From Alphaproteobacteria bacterium (GTDB lineage: Bacteria > Pseudomonadota > Alphaproteobacteria > Caulobacterales > Maricaulaceae), in the NCBI GenBank assembly GCA_030428405.1, contig JAUIEH010000097.1:1-8384 (forward strand): 8,384 bases of DNA, written 5' to 3'. Shown here piece by piece: positions 1-7,749 of this stretch (its first letter is position 1; each line of letters begins with the position of its first letter). The notes beneath the pieces were generated by a model that had not been told where the DNA came from, did no database searches, and saw only the letters and a list, made by a program, of their open reading frames with translations. The position numbers were made by a program, and so were the translations under genes.

Positions 1-696
1 CTCATCGCAGCATTGGCGGCTCAAACCGAAGAGGGCAGCCTCTACGAGATCGACATGCAGCTGCGGCCGTCAGGCTCAAAGGGACCGCTCGCCGTCAGGC
101 TGTCTGCATTCGAACGATATTACAATGATGAGGCCTGGACCTGGGAACTCCTGGCGCTGACGCGCGCGCGCCCGGTTGCCGGCGACGCCGGCCTGTCGCA
201 GGACCTCAGCGACGTCATTTCGCGCGTTCTCACGCGCGAGCGCGACGCCGCCATGCTGGCGCATGATGTACTCGACATGCGCGCGCGGGTGACGCGCGAA
301 CGCCGTCCGCAAGGTCTCTGGGACATGAAGCTCTCCGATGGCGGTCTGATGGATATCGAGTTCGCCGCTCAGTTTCTGCAGCTCAAACATGCGTGTCGCG
401 ATGCGAGCATATTGCATCCGAGCACGGTGGGCGCGCTGGAACGACTGGCTGAGGCGGGCGTTGAGCCGGACGATCTGCTTGGCGATTTGCGTGAGGCGGC
501 GCGCTTGCAGCTTGATCTATCGCAGCTTTTGGCTGTCTCGGTGGAAGGTCAATTCGACCCCGAGGCCGCCTCCGAGCAATTGCTGGATCTGCTTTGTGCG
601 GCCGGCGGGGTCGCCCAATTCGCCGAACTCGAGAGCATTCTTGCAGAACGCCGGACTGCTGCGCGCGCGGCCTTTGCAGCGCTGGTGAGAGAATAG
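1..696 (+). CDS. glnE: Bifunctional glutamine synthetase adenylyltransferase/adenylyl-removing enzyme, C-terminal part (5' end outside window)
   Basis: GlnE attaches AMP to glutamine synthetase, or removes it, in response to nitrogen status signalled by PII proteins. Only the last 231 residues are present, and the reading frame is open to the first base. Seen directly: TEEGSLYEIDMQLRPSG (about residues 9-25), FERYYNDEAWTWELLALTRAR (about 37-57) and GLWDMKLSDGGLMDIEF (about 105-121). These are hallmark blocks of the C-terminal adenylyltransferase half: the acidic metal-binding end of the nucleotidyltransferase fold, followed by the helical domain. The family is usually about 900-1000 residues, so roughly three quarters lies upstream. 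The gene ends at TAG with no overlap into the next gene. The 86 bp that follow are T-rich (ctttttcgttttt) but lack an obvious stem, so no terminator is called. The frame looks intact, with no sign of decay. Confidence 0.95.
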   Translation, partial: LIAALAAQTEEGSLYEIDMQLRPSGSKGPLAVRLSAFERYYNDEAWTWELLALTRARPVAGDAGLSQDLSDVISRVLTRERDAAMLAHDVLDMRARVTRERRPQGLWDMKLSDGGLMDIEFAAQFLQLKHACRDASILHPSTVGALERLAEAGVEPDDLLGDLREAARLQLDLSQLLAVSVEGQFDPEAASEQLLDLLCAAGGVAQFAELESILAERRTAARAAFAALVRE

Positions 697-771
697 GCGG
701 CTTTTTCGTTTTTCTGCGACGGATTTGTTTTCCTGACCCGTTAGAGGCGTGTGAGGGAACACAGATGTCCC

Positions 772-777
772 AGGAGG
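772..777 (+). promoter_or_regulatory. Strong ribosome binding site (AGGAGG) fixing the EF-hand gene start
   Basis: AGGAGG lies 5 nt before the ATG at 783. An in-frame ATG at 765 lies upstream of this site and would place it inside the coding sequence, so 783 is the preferred start. An imperfect inverted repeat (755-771) abuts the site. Confidence 0.8.
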
Positions 778-782
778 ACGAA

Positions 783-1388
783 ATGAGAAAATTCCTGCTT
801 TTGGCGACGGCGGCTCTTGGCGCTACGGCTTTGCTCGGCGGCGCAGCCTATGCGCAGCGCGGCGGCGGCGGTTTTGAGCGCGGTCATCATTTCCAGGGCC
901 ATGGCGGACACGGCGGACATGGCGGCATGCATCGCCGCGGCGGACGCGGCATGGGCGGCATGCGCCTCCTTCGCGCAGCTGACGCTGATGGCGACAACAA
1001 CATCACGCGCGCTGAAGTCGAAGAACTGCAGGACGAAATGTTCGCCTGGAGCGACCGCGACGGCGACGGCTTTCTGACGGACGCCGACCGCTCTCCGATC
1101 GCACAGCGTCTCGCCGCAATTCGCGAAGCCGACCGGGCGGAGCGTTTCGCCGATGACGAAGACGGTGAACCGCGTGGGCGCGGCCGTGGTCGCGGCGGAC
1201 GCGGCGCGCGCGGCGATGCTGACGGCGACGGCCGCATCTCGCGCGAAGAGTTCGGAACGCGCGGTCTGCGCATGTTCGATCGCTTGGATGAGGATGAAAA
1301 CGGCGTTGTGACGCCGGCCGAACTCGACGCCTCGGTTGAACGTCGGCGCGAACGCCGCGAACGCCGGATGTTCTGGTGGCGCGACTAA
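783..1388 (+). CDS. Secreted EF-hand calcium-binding protein, His/Gly-rich and Arg/Gly-rich
   Basis: A predicted periplasmic or exported cation-binding protein of 201 residues. A signal peptide spans residues 1-24 (MRK, a hydrophobic core, then AYA before Gln25). Residues 26-60 are rich in Gly and His, with repeated HGG units, and could bind metal. Four 12-residue EF-hand loops follow: D67-E78, D91-D102, D145-E156 and D169-E180. All keep acidic or Asn ligands at positions 1, 3 and 5. Loops 1, 3 and 4 end in the usual Glu, while loop 2 ends in Asp. Between loops 2 and 3 lies an acidic stretch and an RG-rich linker (131-143). The C-terminus is Arg-rich, ending in MFWWRD. Start chosen by the AGGAGG at 772-777. 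The downstream genes encode an ECF sigma, anti-sigma and periplasmic sensor, which suggests a shared envelope or cation role. The exact function is unknown; EF-hand binding is well supported by the motif, the ligand is inferred. Confidence 0.85.
   Translation: MRKFLLLATAALGATALLGGAAYAQRGGGGFERGHHFQGHGGHGGHGGMHRRGGRGMGGMRLLRAADADGDNNITRAEVEELQDEMFAWSDRDGDGFLTDADRSPIAQRLAAIREADRAERFADDEDGEPRGRGRGRGGRGARGDADGDGRISREEFGTRGLRMFDRLDEDENGVVTPAELDASVERRRERRERRMFWWRD
900..927 (+). repeat. Short in-gene 9-bp tandem repeat encoding HGG units
   Basis: About three 9-bp units, ATGGCGGAC / ACGGCGGAC / ATGGCGGCA, run in tandem from 901 and code for His-Gly-Gly repeats at residues 40-48. The unit is in frame, so gain or loss of copies would change the number of histidines without breaking the gene. 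Confidence 0.7.
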
Positions 1389-1422
1389 GCCGACAGTCTG
1401 ACGCGCCGGTCTTTGTCGGGTC

Positions 1423-1454
1423 GGGAGGCGCTGCGGCCTTGCCGGGGGCCTCCC
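1423..1454 (+). other. Stem-loop after the EF-hand gene (possible attenuator or transcript-end structure)
   Basis: GGGAGGC (1423-1429) pairs perfectly with GCCTCCC (1448-1454). A small inner hairpin, CGGC-CTT-GCCG (1434-1444), sits within the loop. No U-run follows, so it is not a canonical intrinsic terminator. It lies 35 bp past the EF-hand stop codon and could protect the 3' end of that message or attenuate read-through into the sigma operon. Confidence 0.4.
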
Positions 1455-1458
1455 AATT

Positions 1459-1483
1459 CGCTGTTGCAGCGCTGTTTGCAGCG
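1459..1483. repeat. Two overlapping inverted repeats upstream of the sigma gene
   Basis: CGCTG-TTG-CAGCG (1459-1471) and CGCTG-TTTG-CAGCG (1470-1483) share two bases at their junction. They are near-duplicate dyads about 11 bp apart, roughly one helical turn. This could be a paired operator or two mutually exclusive RNA hairpins. They sit in the 197-bp gap before the sigma gene, where I see no other feature and no clear promoter consensus. Confidence 0.4.
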
Positions 1484-1576
1484 TTGCACGCTCGCACCGC
1501 TCAATCCTCCGCGGCGACGCCAATGACGCCGCAAGGCGGCGCGCGCGATGCGTCGACGGTGATTGGGCGGCCAAGC

Positions 1577-1580
1577 GGAG
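1577..1580 (+). promoter_or_regulatory. Ribosome binding site (GGAG) supporting a GTG start for the sigma gene
   Basis: GGAG lies 5 nt before the GTG at 1586. Other in-frame starts (ATG 1523, GTG 1559, ATG 1376) have no comparable purine-rich site. The GTG at 1598 is a weaker alternative. Confidence 0.55.
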
Positions 1581-1585
1581 CCGCG

Positions 1586-2173
1586 GTGCAAGAACGCGTG
1601 CAAAATGAAGCGCGGCGCTCGCGCCGCCATGACCCCGACGCTGCGCTGGTCAAACGCATCGGCGAAGGTGATGCGCGTGCGGCTGAGCAGCTTGTGGATC
1701 GACATTTGTCGGGCGTCACCGCGTTGGCGGCGCGTATGCTGGGCGACAGAGGCGAAGCCGAGGACGTCGCGCAGGAAGTGTTCCTGCGCGTCTGGCGGCA
1801 TGCGGGCGACTGGCGTCCGGGCGAGGCGAAATTCTCGACGTGGATGCGGCGGGTTGCGACCAATCTGTGTCTCGACCGCCTGCGCCGCCGACGCGAAATC
1901 GTCACCGATGCGCCGCCCGAACAGATTGATGCGGGGCCAGACGGTTACGATGTTCTTCATGCGAAGGATGTCGCGCGTGAAGTTGAGGCGGCGCTGGCGA
2001 CATTGCCGCCGCGTCAACGGGCTGCGATCACGCTGTGTCATTTCGAGGAGCGCAGCAATATAGAAGCCGCCGAGATTCTTGAAACCAGTGTGGAGGCGGT
2101 TGAATCCCTTCTCGCGCGTGCGCGCCGCAGTCTGAGAGCGGTGCTAAGCGGGGAGGCGAGCAATGAGAGCTAG
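1586..2173 (+). CDS. ECF-family RNA polymerase sigma factor
   Basis: Directs RNA polymerase to a regulon, presumably once released from the membrane anti-sigma factor encoded next door. From the GTG at 1586 the protein is 195 residues, usual for a two-domain ECF sigma. The sigma-2 domain spans about residues 34-104 and contains DRGEAEDVAQEVFLRVWRH (region 2.2, core binding) and FSTWMRRVATNLCLDRLRRR (2.3-2.4, -10 recognition). After a linker of about 30 residues, sigma-4 (about 134-187) begins AALATLPPRQRAA and ends with helix-turn-helix VEAVESLLARARRSLRAVL (-35 recognition). The start is a judgement: the frame stays open back to 1376, but those extra residues are low-complexity, unlike the family, and lack a ribosome site. 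The last 11 bp overlap the anti-sigma gene. The ECF subgroup cannot be assigned by eye. The pairing with a sensor of the metal-resistance type suggests an envelope cation signal (inference). Confidence 0.9.
   Translation: MQERVQNEARRSRRHDPDAALVKRIGEGDARAAEQLVDRHLSGVTALAARMLGDRGEAEDVAQEVFLRVWRHAGDWRPGEAKFSTWMRRVATNLCLDRLRRRREIVTDAPPEQIDAGPDGYDVLHAKDVAREVEAALATLPPRQRAAITLCHFEERSNIEAAEILETSVEAVESLLARARRSLRAVLSGEASNES
2151..2156 (+). promoter_or_regulatory. Ribosome binding site (GGGAGG) inside the sigma gene, for the anti-sigma gene
   Basis: GGGAGG lies 6 nt before the ATG at 2163, within the last codons of the sigma gene. It favours this start over the in-frame ATG at 2178, whose nearest AGGA is only 2 nt away. 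The arrangement implies translational coupling of the two partners. Confidence 0.7.
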
Positions 2174-2636
2174 GATCATGGATAAGGCTCGTTTTTTGGA
2201 GATTGTGCAGTGCTATGGCGCAGATCCGAGGCGCTGGCCCACACACGAGCGCGCTGAAGCGGAAGCGTTCATGACAGCTCATGGCGACGCGGCGCGCGAG
2301 GTCCTGGGCGAAGCCCGCGAACTCGACATTTTGCTGGCGCGCGCGCCTGAGCCTGAGCCGCCGAGCGCCGACTTGCGCAGCCGTATTCTGGATGCAGCGC
2401 CGCAGACCGTGCGCGCGCCTGCTTTCGTTCCGGCCTTTGCCGGCGTTTCGCTGCCGGTCGGATTTGGCGGAATGCGCAGTGCGGCGGCCGCTTTTGCAAT
2501 GTCGTTCTGCCTCGTTGTCGGCGTGGCCGGCGGATATTATTTCGGCTCGGCCTCAGCGACGCGCGCAACCGACCAGGCGCTGTTCGAGCTCGCTTTGGAC
2601 ATTGATGATGCATTCTTGAACCTGGAGGAAGGCTGA
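2163..2636 (+). CDS. Single-span membrane anti-sigma factor (putative)
   Basis: Predicted to hold the adjacent ECF sigma factor at the inner membrane. The protein is 157 residues. The N-terminal cytosolic part (about 1-100) carries YGADPRRWPTHERAEAEAF (residues 18-36) and GEARELDILLARAPEPEPPS, a pattern that recurs in small alphaproteobacterial proteins encoded beside ECF sigma genes. One hydrophobic segment (about 107-128, AAAAFAMSFCLVVGVAGGYYFG) is followed by a short, acidic C-terminal tail of about 29 residues that should face the periplasm. No zinc-binding HxxxCxxC motif is present, so it is not a ZAS-type anti-sigma. It overlaps the sigma gene by 11 bp and ends 3 bp before the sensor gene, so one operon is very likely. 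The anti-sigma role rests on topology, context and the N-terminal pattern rather than a diagnostic domain. Confidence 0.75.
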   Translation: MRARIMDKARFLEIVQCYGADPRRWPTHERAEAEAFMTAHGDAAREVLGEARELDILLARAPEPEPPSADLRSRILDAAPQTVRAPAFVPAFAGVSLPVGFGGMRSAAAAFAMSFCLVVGVAGGYYFGSASATRATDQALFELALDIDDAFLNLEEG

Positions 2637-2639
2637 GCC

Positions 2640-3215
2640 ATGGCGTCTGTGGGGTGGCGAAGCATAGCGCTTGTCGCGTCATTGCTGGTCAATGCGCTCG
2701 TGCTCGGCGTGGTGATCGGCGGGGGCATGGCCGGCTTGCGCGTCGCGCCGACAGAAGCGCGCTTGCAAGACGGCCACGGGCCGCGCCATCGCATGCGTCC
2801 GCGCGGCAATGTGTTCGAGCCGCGCATCGTCATGCGCGCCATGCCGCGAGAAGCGCGGCGTGAAATGTTTGAAAACATGCGCGCTGATCGCGAGCAATTC
2901 TTTGAACTGATAGAGCGCCGTCGTGAGGCGTCTGACGCTGCGCTGGCCGCGATCGCGAACGAGCCTTTCGACGCCGACGCCGTGCGCGCCGCTTTCGCCG
3001 AGATTCGCGAAGTCTCTGATCTGATGCGCGCGCGTGGCGAGCAAGCGCTGATCACTGCGTTCGAAGATCTGAGCCATGACGAGCGCATCGCGCTGGCGGA
3101 GCGTCTGCGCGAAGCGTCCAGACGCCGCCGCCACGGTCGGGGGCCCGAAGGGCGTGGCCCCGAAGGCCGGCGTGGTCCGCCGCCGGATGAATTAGACGCG
3201 CCGCTGGAAGACTGA
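2640..3215 (+). CDS. Membrane-anchored periplasmic helical protein of the heavy-metal sensor type (CnrX/ZraP-like, Metal_resist family)
   Basis: Likely the periplasmic sensor or modulator of the ECF/anti-sigma pair. The protein is 191 residues. An N-terminal transmembrane anchor (about 8-30, IALVASLLVNALVLGVVIGG) is followed by a charged, helix-forming region (about 68-162) with PREARREMFENMRADREQFF, REASDAALAAIANEPFDADA and LSHDERIALAERLRE. This two-helix-hairpin style, with an LSxxER-like block near the end, is characteristic of the Metal_resist/CnrX/ZraP superfamily. The C-terminus is low-complexity and basic then acidic, with a GRGPE/GRGPE/GR repeat (167-177). Possible ligands are few (H46, H50, H146, H165; no Cys; several Met), so metal binding cannot be asserted. 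It starts 3 bp after the anti-sigma stop, with purine-rich GGAGGAAGG just upstream. Alternatively it could be a periplasmic chaperone. The family call is by eye. Confidence 0.75.
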   Translation: MASVGWRSIALVASLLVNALVLGVVIGGGMAGLRVAPTEARLQDGHGPRHRMRPRGNVFEPRIVMRAMPREARREMFENMRADREQFFELIERRREASDAALAAIANEPFDADAVRAAFAEIREVSDLMRARGEQALITAFEDLSHDERIALAERLREASRRRRHGRGPEGRGPEGRRGPPPDELDAPLED

Positions 3216-3216
3216 T

Positions 3217-3241
3217 CGTCACCGACTAAACGTCATCGACT
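3217..3241 (+). repeat. Imperfect 11-bp direct repeat at the convergent gene junction
   Basis: CGTCACCGACT (3217-3227) and CGTCATCGACT (3231-3241) differ at one base and are spaced 14 bp start to start, just after the sensor stop codon. No function is apparent. The 98-bp junction (3216-3313) also holds a short dyad GTGCG-GCG-CGCAC (3275-3287) but no clear terminator. Confidence 0.4.
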
Positions 3242-3313
3242 GAGCGCTGCGGCCCAGACACGCGCGCATCAAATGTGCGGCGCGCACGCGATTCTGGTGA
3301 TTTAACCGGGCGG

Positions 3314-5923
<2,610 letters not shown>

Positions 5924-5968
5924 GGGCGCGAGACGTCCCCGTTTGATCAATTCGGTCAAACGACTTCT

Positions 5969-5998
5969 TTATTCGACGCGAATCACGCAGTCGACCAA
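5969..5998 (-). promoter_or_regulatory. Candidate promoter of the PleC-like gene with an internal GANTC site
   Basis: Read on the minus strand: TTGGTC (5998-5993) as a -35, an 18-bp spacer, and GAATAA (5974-5969) as a -10. A GATTC sequence (GAATC on plus, 5980-5984) lies in the spacer. Transcription would start near 5962, leaving a leader of about 39 nt to the ATG at 5923. The match to consensus is only moderate. In Caulobacterales, CcrM methylates GANTC, and GcrA activates promoters with such sites near the -10/-35. Confidence 0.35.
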
Positions 5999-6059
5999 AC
6001 GCGAGACGGCGCGGCATATTTCTCCACAGAGGAGAGCCTGCTCGCGCCCAGATTGCCGT

Positions 6060-7697
6060 TTACGCAGCGGAAATCGAGTTTTTGCGCTTTCCCGCGTTCT
6101 CAACGATGGAGCTGAGCGGTTCCGGGCGGCCGAACAGATAGCCCTGGCCATAATCGACGCCGAGCTTGCGCAGATGGTCGATCTGGCTCTCGTTTTCGAT
6201 CATTTCCGCGACAGTGCGCACTTCAAGGTCGCGGCAAAGCGACGTCATCGCCTTCAGGAGCAGGGCGTCGCGGCGGATTTTCAGCGCCTGGGAAACGTAA
6301 TCGCCGTCGATCTTCACGCCGTCGACATCGAGCGCGCGCAAATAGCGAAACGACGCGGACCCTGCGCCGAAATCGTCGAGATAGACGCGGTGGCCCTGCT
6401 TGCGCAGTTGGTGGATCGCTTCGTCGGCTGCGGCGAGGTCCGCAATCTCCGACGACTCGGTGATTTCGAAATGCAGCTTTTCGCGTGAAAACGGCACGCT
6501 CGTGAGCTGTTCCGTGAGCCGCTTTAGGAAGACCTCGTTGACGATCGAGAAACCGGAAATGTTCACCGCCAGTCCGGGTACGCGCGAATTCGCCCATTCG
6601 CCCAGGAACCGGATAGCGGCCTGCACGGCGGCGAAGTCGAGATCGGCGATGATGCCTGTCTTCTCGGCGAACGAAACCATTTCGAACGGCGACTCGTCTT
6701 TGACGAAACGTACGAGCAGCTCGTAGTGGCTCAAACGCCGGCTCTGCAGATCGACCACAGGCTGCGCGACGAATCTGAACTGGCCGTCCGAAATGGCCTT
6801 CTTGAATTCAGCCATGCGTGCGCTGGTCTCGCGCATCATGCCGTCGAGCGCATCGTTCATGGAATGAATGCTCATGTCGCCGGAAGCGGCGGCGCCGTCG
6901 GTGAAGGCGTTGAGCGTGTAGGTGAGCGCGCGCGCGGCGTCTTCGGCCGATAATCCACCGTCGACGGACATTGACTGCGAAGAAATGCTTACGCCCGCGC
7001 CGGTCGGGTCGGCTTTCTTGGCGTAGCTGGCGATGTCGTCAGACGCCACACTCGTATCGAAGGATGAGTCGTGGACGAAGCTATATTTGCCGTCGCTCAC
7101 CTGGGTTGCTGCGTCGCCGATGGAGGCTTCTCGCAGGATCGCGCCGACCTTGCTGAGAAACGCATCGCCTGCGGCCTCGTCCATGCGTTCGAGCAGATCA
7201 TTTTGACCGTCGACCGTGAACAGGGTCATTTGTGCTTCGCGGCCTGAGTGGCGGGCCTGTTTCACCGCTTCAATTGCGATGTCGTCAAAGGCCTCGGCCT
7301 TGATCAGTCCGGTGTGCTCGTCGCGCTCGGCGGTGGCGGCGCGCGTTGCGACCGGCGCGGCATAGGCGAGCGAGAGGAAGCTGCTATCGGCCGCGCCGGG
7401 CAGGCAACATGCGCTGATCGAGACCGATTTGGAGCTGGTTTTTATGCGCGCGATCGACGGCCCGATTCGGCGGCCGGGCTTTGCATAGGCGACGAAATGA
7501 TCGATCAGCGCCTTGTCGCGCGCCTCGAAAAACGAGTCGAGTTTCTTGCCGACCATATCGTCGGCGTTTTCCTCGCCGAGCGGACCCGCAGCGCCGATCG
7601 CAAAACGGACTTCGCCCTGCGCATTCGTTTCGATGAGCAGGTCTGCGGATGCGAACGCAAAAGCGAGAAAGCGGTCACGTTGCGTTCTAACGTTCAT
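6060..7697 (-). CDS. PAS-like/degenerate GGDEF/EAL cyclic-di-GMP phosphodiesterase (putative)
   Basis: Predicted to hydrolyse c-di-GMP in the cytosol. It has 545 residues and no signal peptide or membrane span. Domains: a PAS-like N-terminus (about 5-115), a GGDEF-like region (about 125-265) in which the signature is replaced by VSDGKYSF (200-207), so it cannot be a cyclase, and an EAL domain (about 295-535). The EAL metal and catalytic residues are all visible: E326 in YELLVRF (ELL rather than EAL), N379 in LAVNIS, E411 and E414 in EITES, D441 and D442 in DDFGAG, K462 in VKIDG, E498 in TVAEMIE, and Q518 in GQGYLFGRP. Activity is therefore plausible. ATG 7697 is chosen because GAGG lies 6 nt upstream; a GTG at 7709 would add four residues without a good site. 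It begins 52 bp after pepN and ends 136 bp before the PleC-like start, so all three may be cotranscribed. Confidence 0.88.
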   Translation of the reverse strand: MNVRTQRDRFLAFAFASADLLIETNAQGEVRFAIGAAGPLGEENADDMVGKKLDSFFEARDKALIDHFVAYAKPGRRIGPSIARIKTSSKSVSISACCLPGAADSSFLSLAYAAPVATRAATAERDEHTGLIKAEAFDDIAIEAVKQARHSGREAQMTLFTVDGQNDLLERMDEAAGDAFLSKVGAILREASIGDAATQVSDGKYSFVHDSSFDTSVASDDIASYAKKADPTGAGVSISSQSMSVDGGLSAEDAARALTYTLNAFTDGAAASGDMSIHSMNDALDGMMRETSARMAEFKKAISDGQFRFVAQPVVDLQSRRLSHYELLVRFVKDESPFEMVSFAEKTGIIADLDFAAVQAAIRFLGEWANSRVPGLAVNISGFSIVNEVFLKRLTEQLTSVPFSREKLHFEITESSEIADLAAADEAIHQLRKQGHRVYLDDFGAGSASFRYLRALDVDGVKIDGDYVSQALKIRRDALLLKAMTSLCRDLEVRTVAEMIENESQIDHLRKLGVDYGQGYLFGRPEPLSSIVENAGKRKNSISAA

Positions 7698-7702
7698 GGC
7701 GC

Positions 7703-7719
7703 GCCTCACAGTTGGAGGC
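7703..7719 (-). promoter_or_regulatory. Small hairpin that would hide the ribosome site of the EAL gene
   Basis: On the minus strand GCCTC (7719-7715) can pair with GAGGC (7707-7703) across a 7-nt loop (CAACTGT). GAGG (7707-7704) is the best ribosome binding site for the ATG at 7697, 6 nt away, so the stem would cover it. The stem is only 5 bp and may be weak or accidental. Confidence 0.35.
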
Positions 7720-7749
7720 CGATCATCCGCAGAAGCTCTTAGTTTCCCA

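Noticed and set aside
697..735. T-rich tract after glnE (ctttttcgttttt) as an intrinsic terminator
   Set aside because: No stable GC stem immediately precedes the T runs. A GCTGC/GCAGC pairing lies too far upstream, inside glnE.
741..1574. 277-codon open frame on the minus strand across the EF-hand gene
   Set aside because: It is antisense to a gene with a clear signal peptide, EF-hand loops and AGGAGG. Its own product is Ala/Arg-rich low complexity with no domain, as expected for shadow frames in GC-rich DNA.
3275..3287. Dyad GTGCG-GCG-CGCAC at the convergent junction as a bidirectional terminator
   Set aside because: Five base pairs with a 3-nt loop and no T-tract on either side is within chance for this base composition; it is mentioned only as junction content.
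6021..6035. Palindrome TCTCC-ACAGA-GGAGA between the EAL and PleC-like genes as a terminator
   Set aside because: The stem is only 5 bp and is not followed by a U-run on the minus strand, so it does not support an intrinsic terminator.
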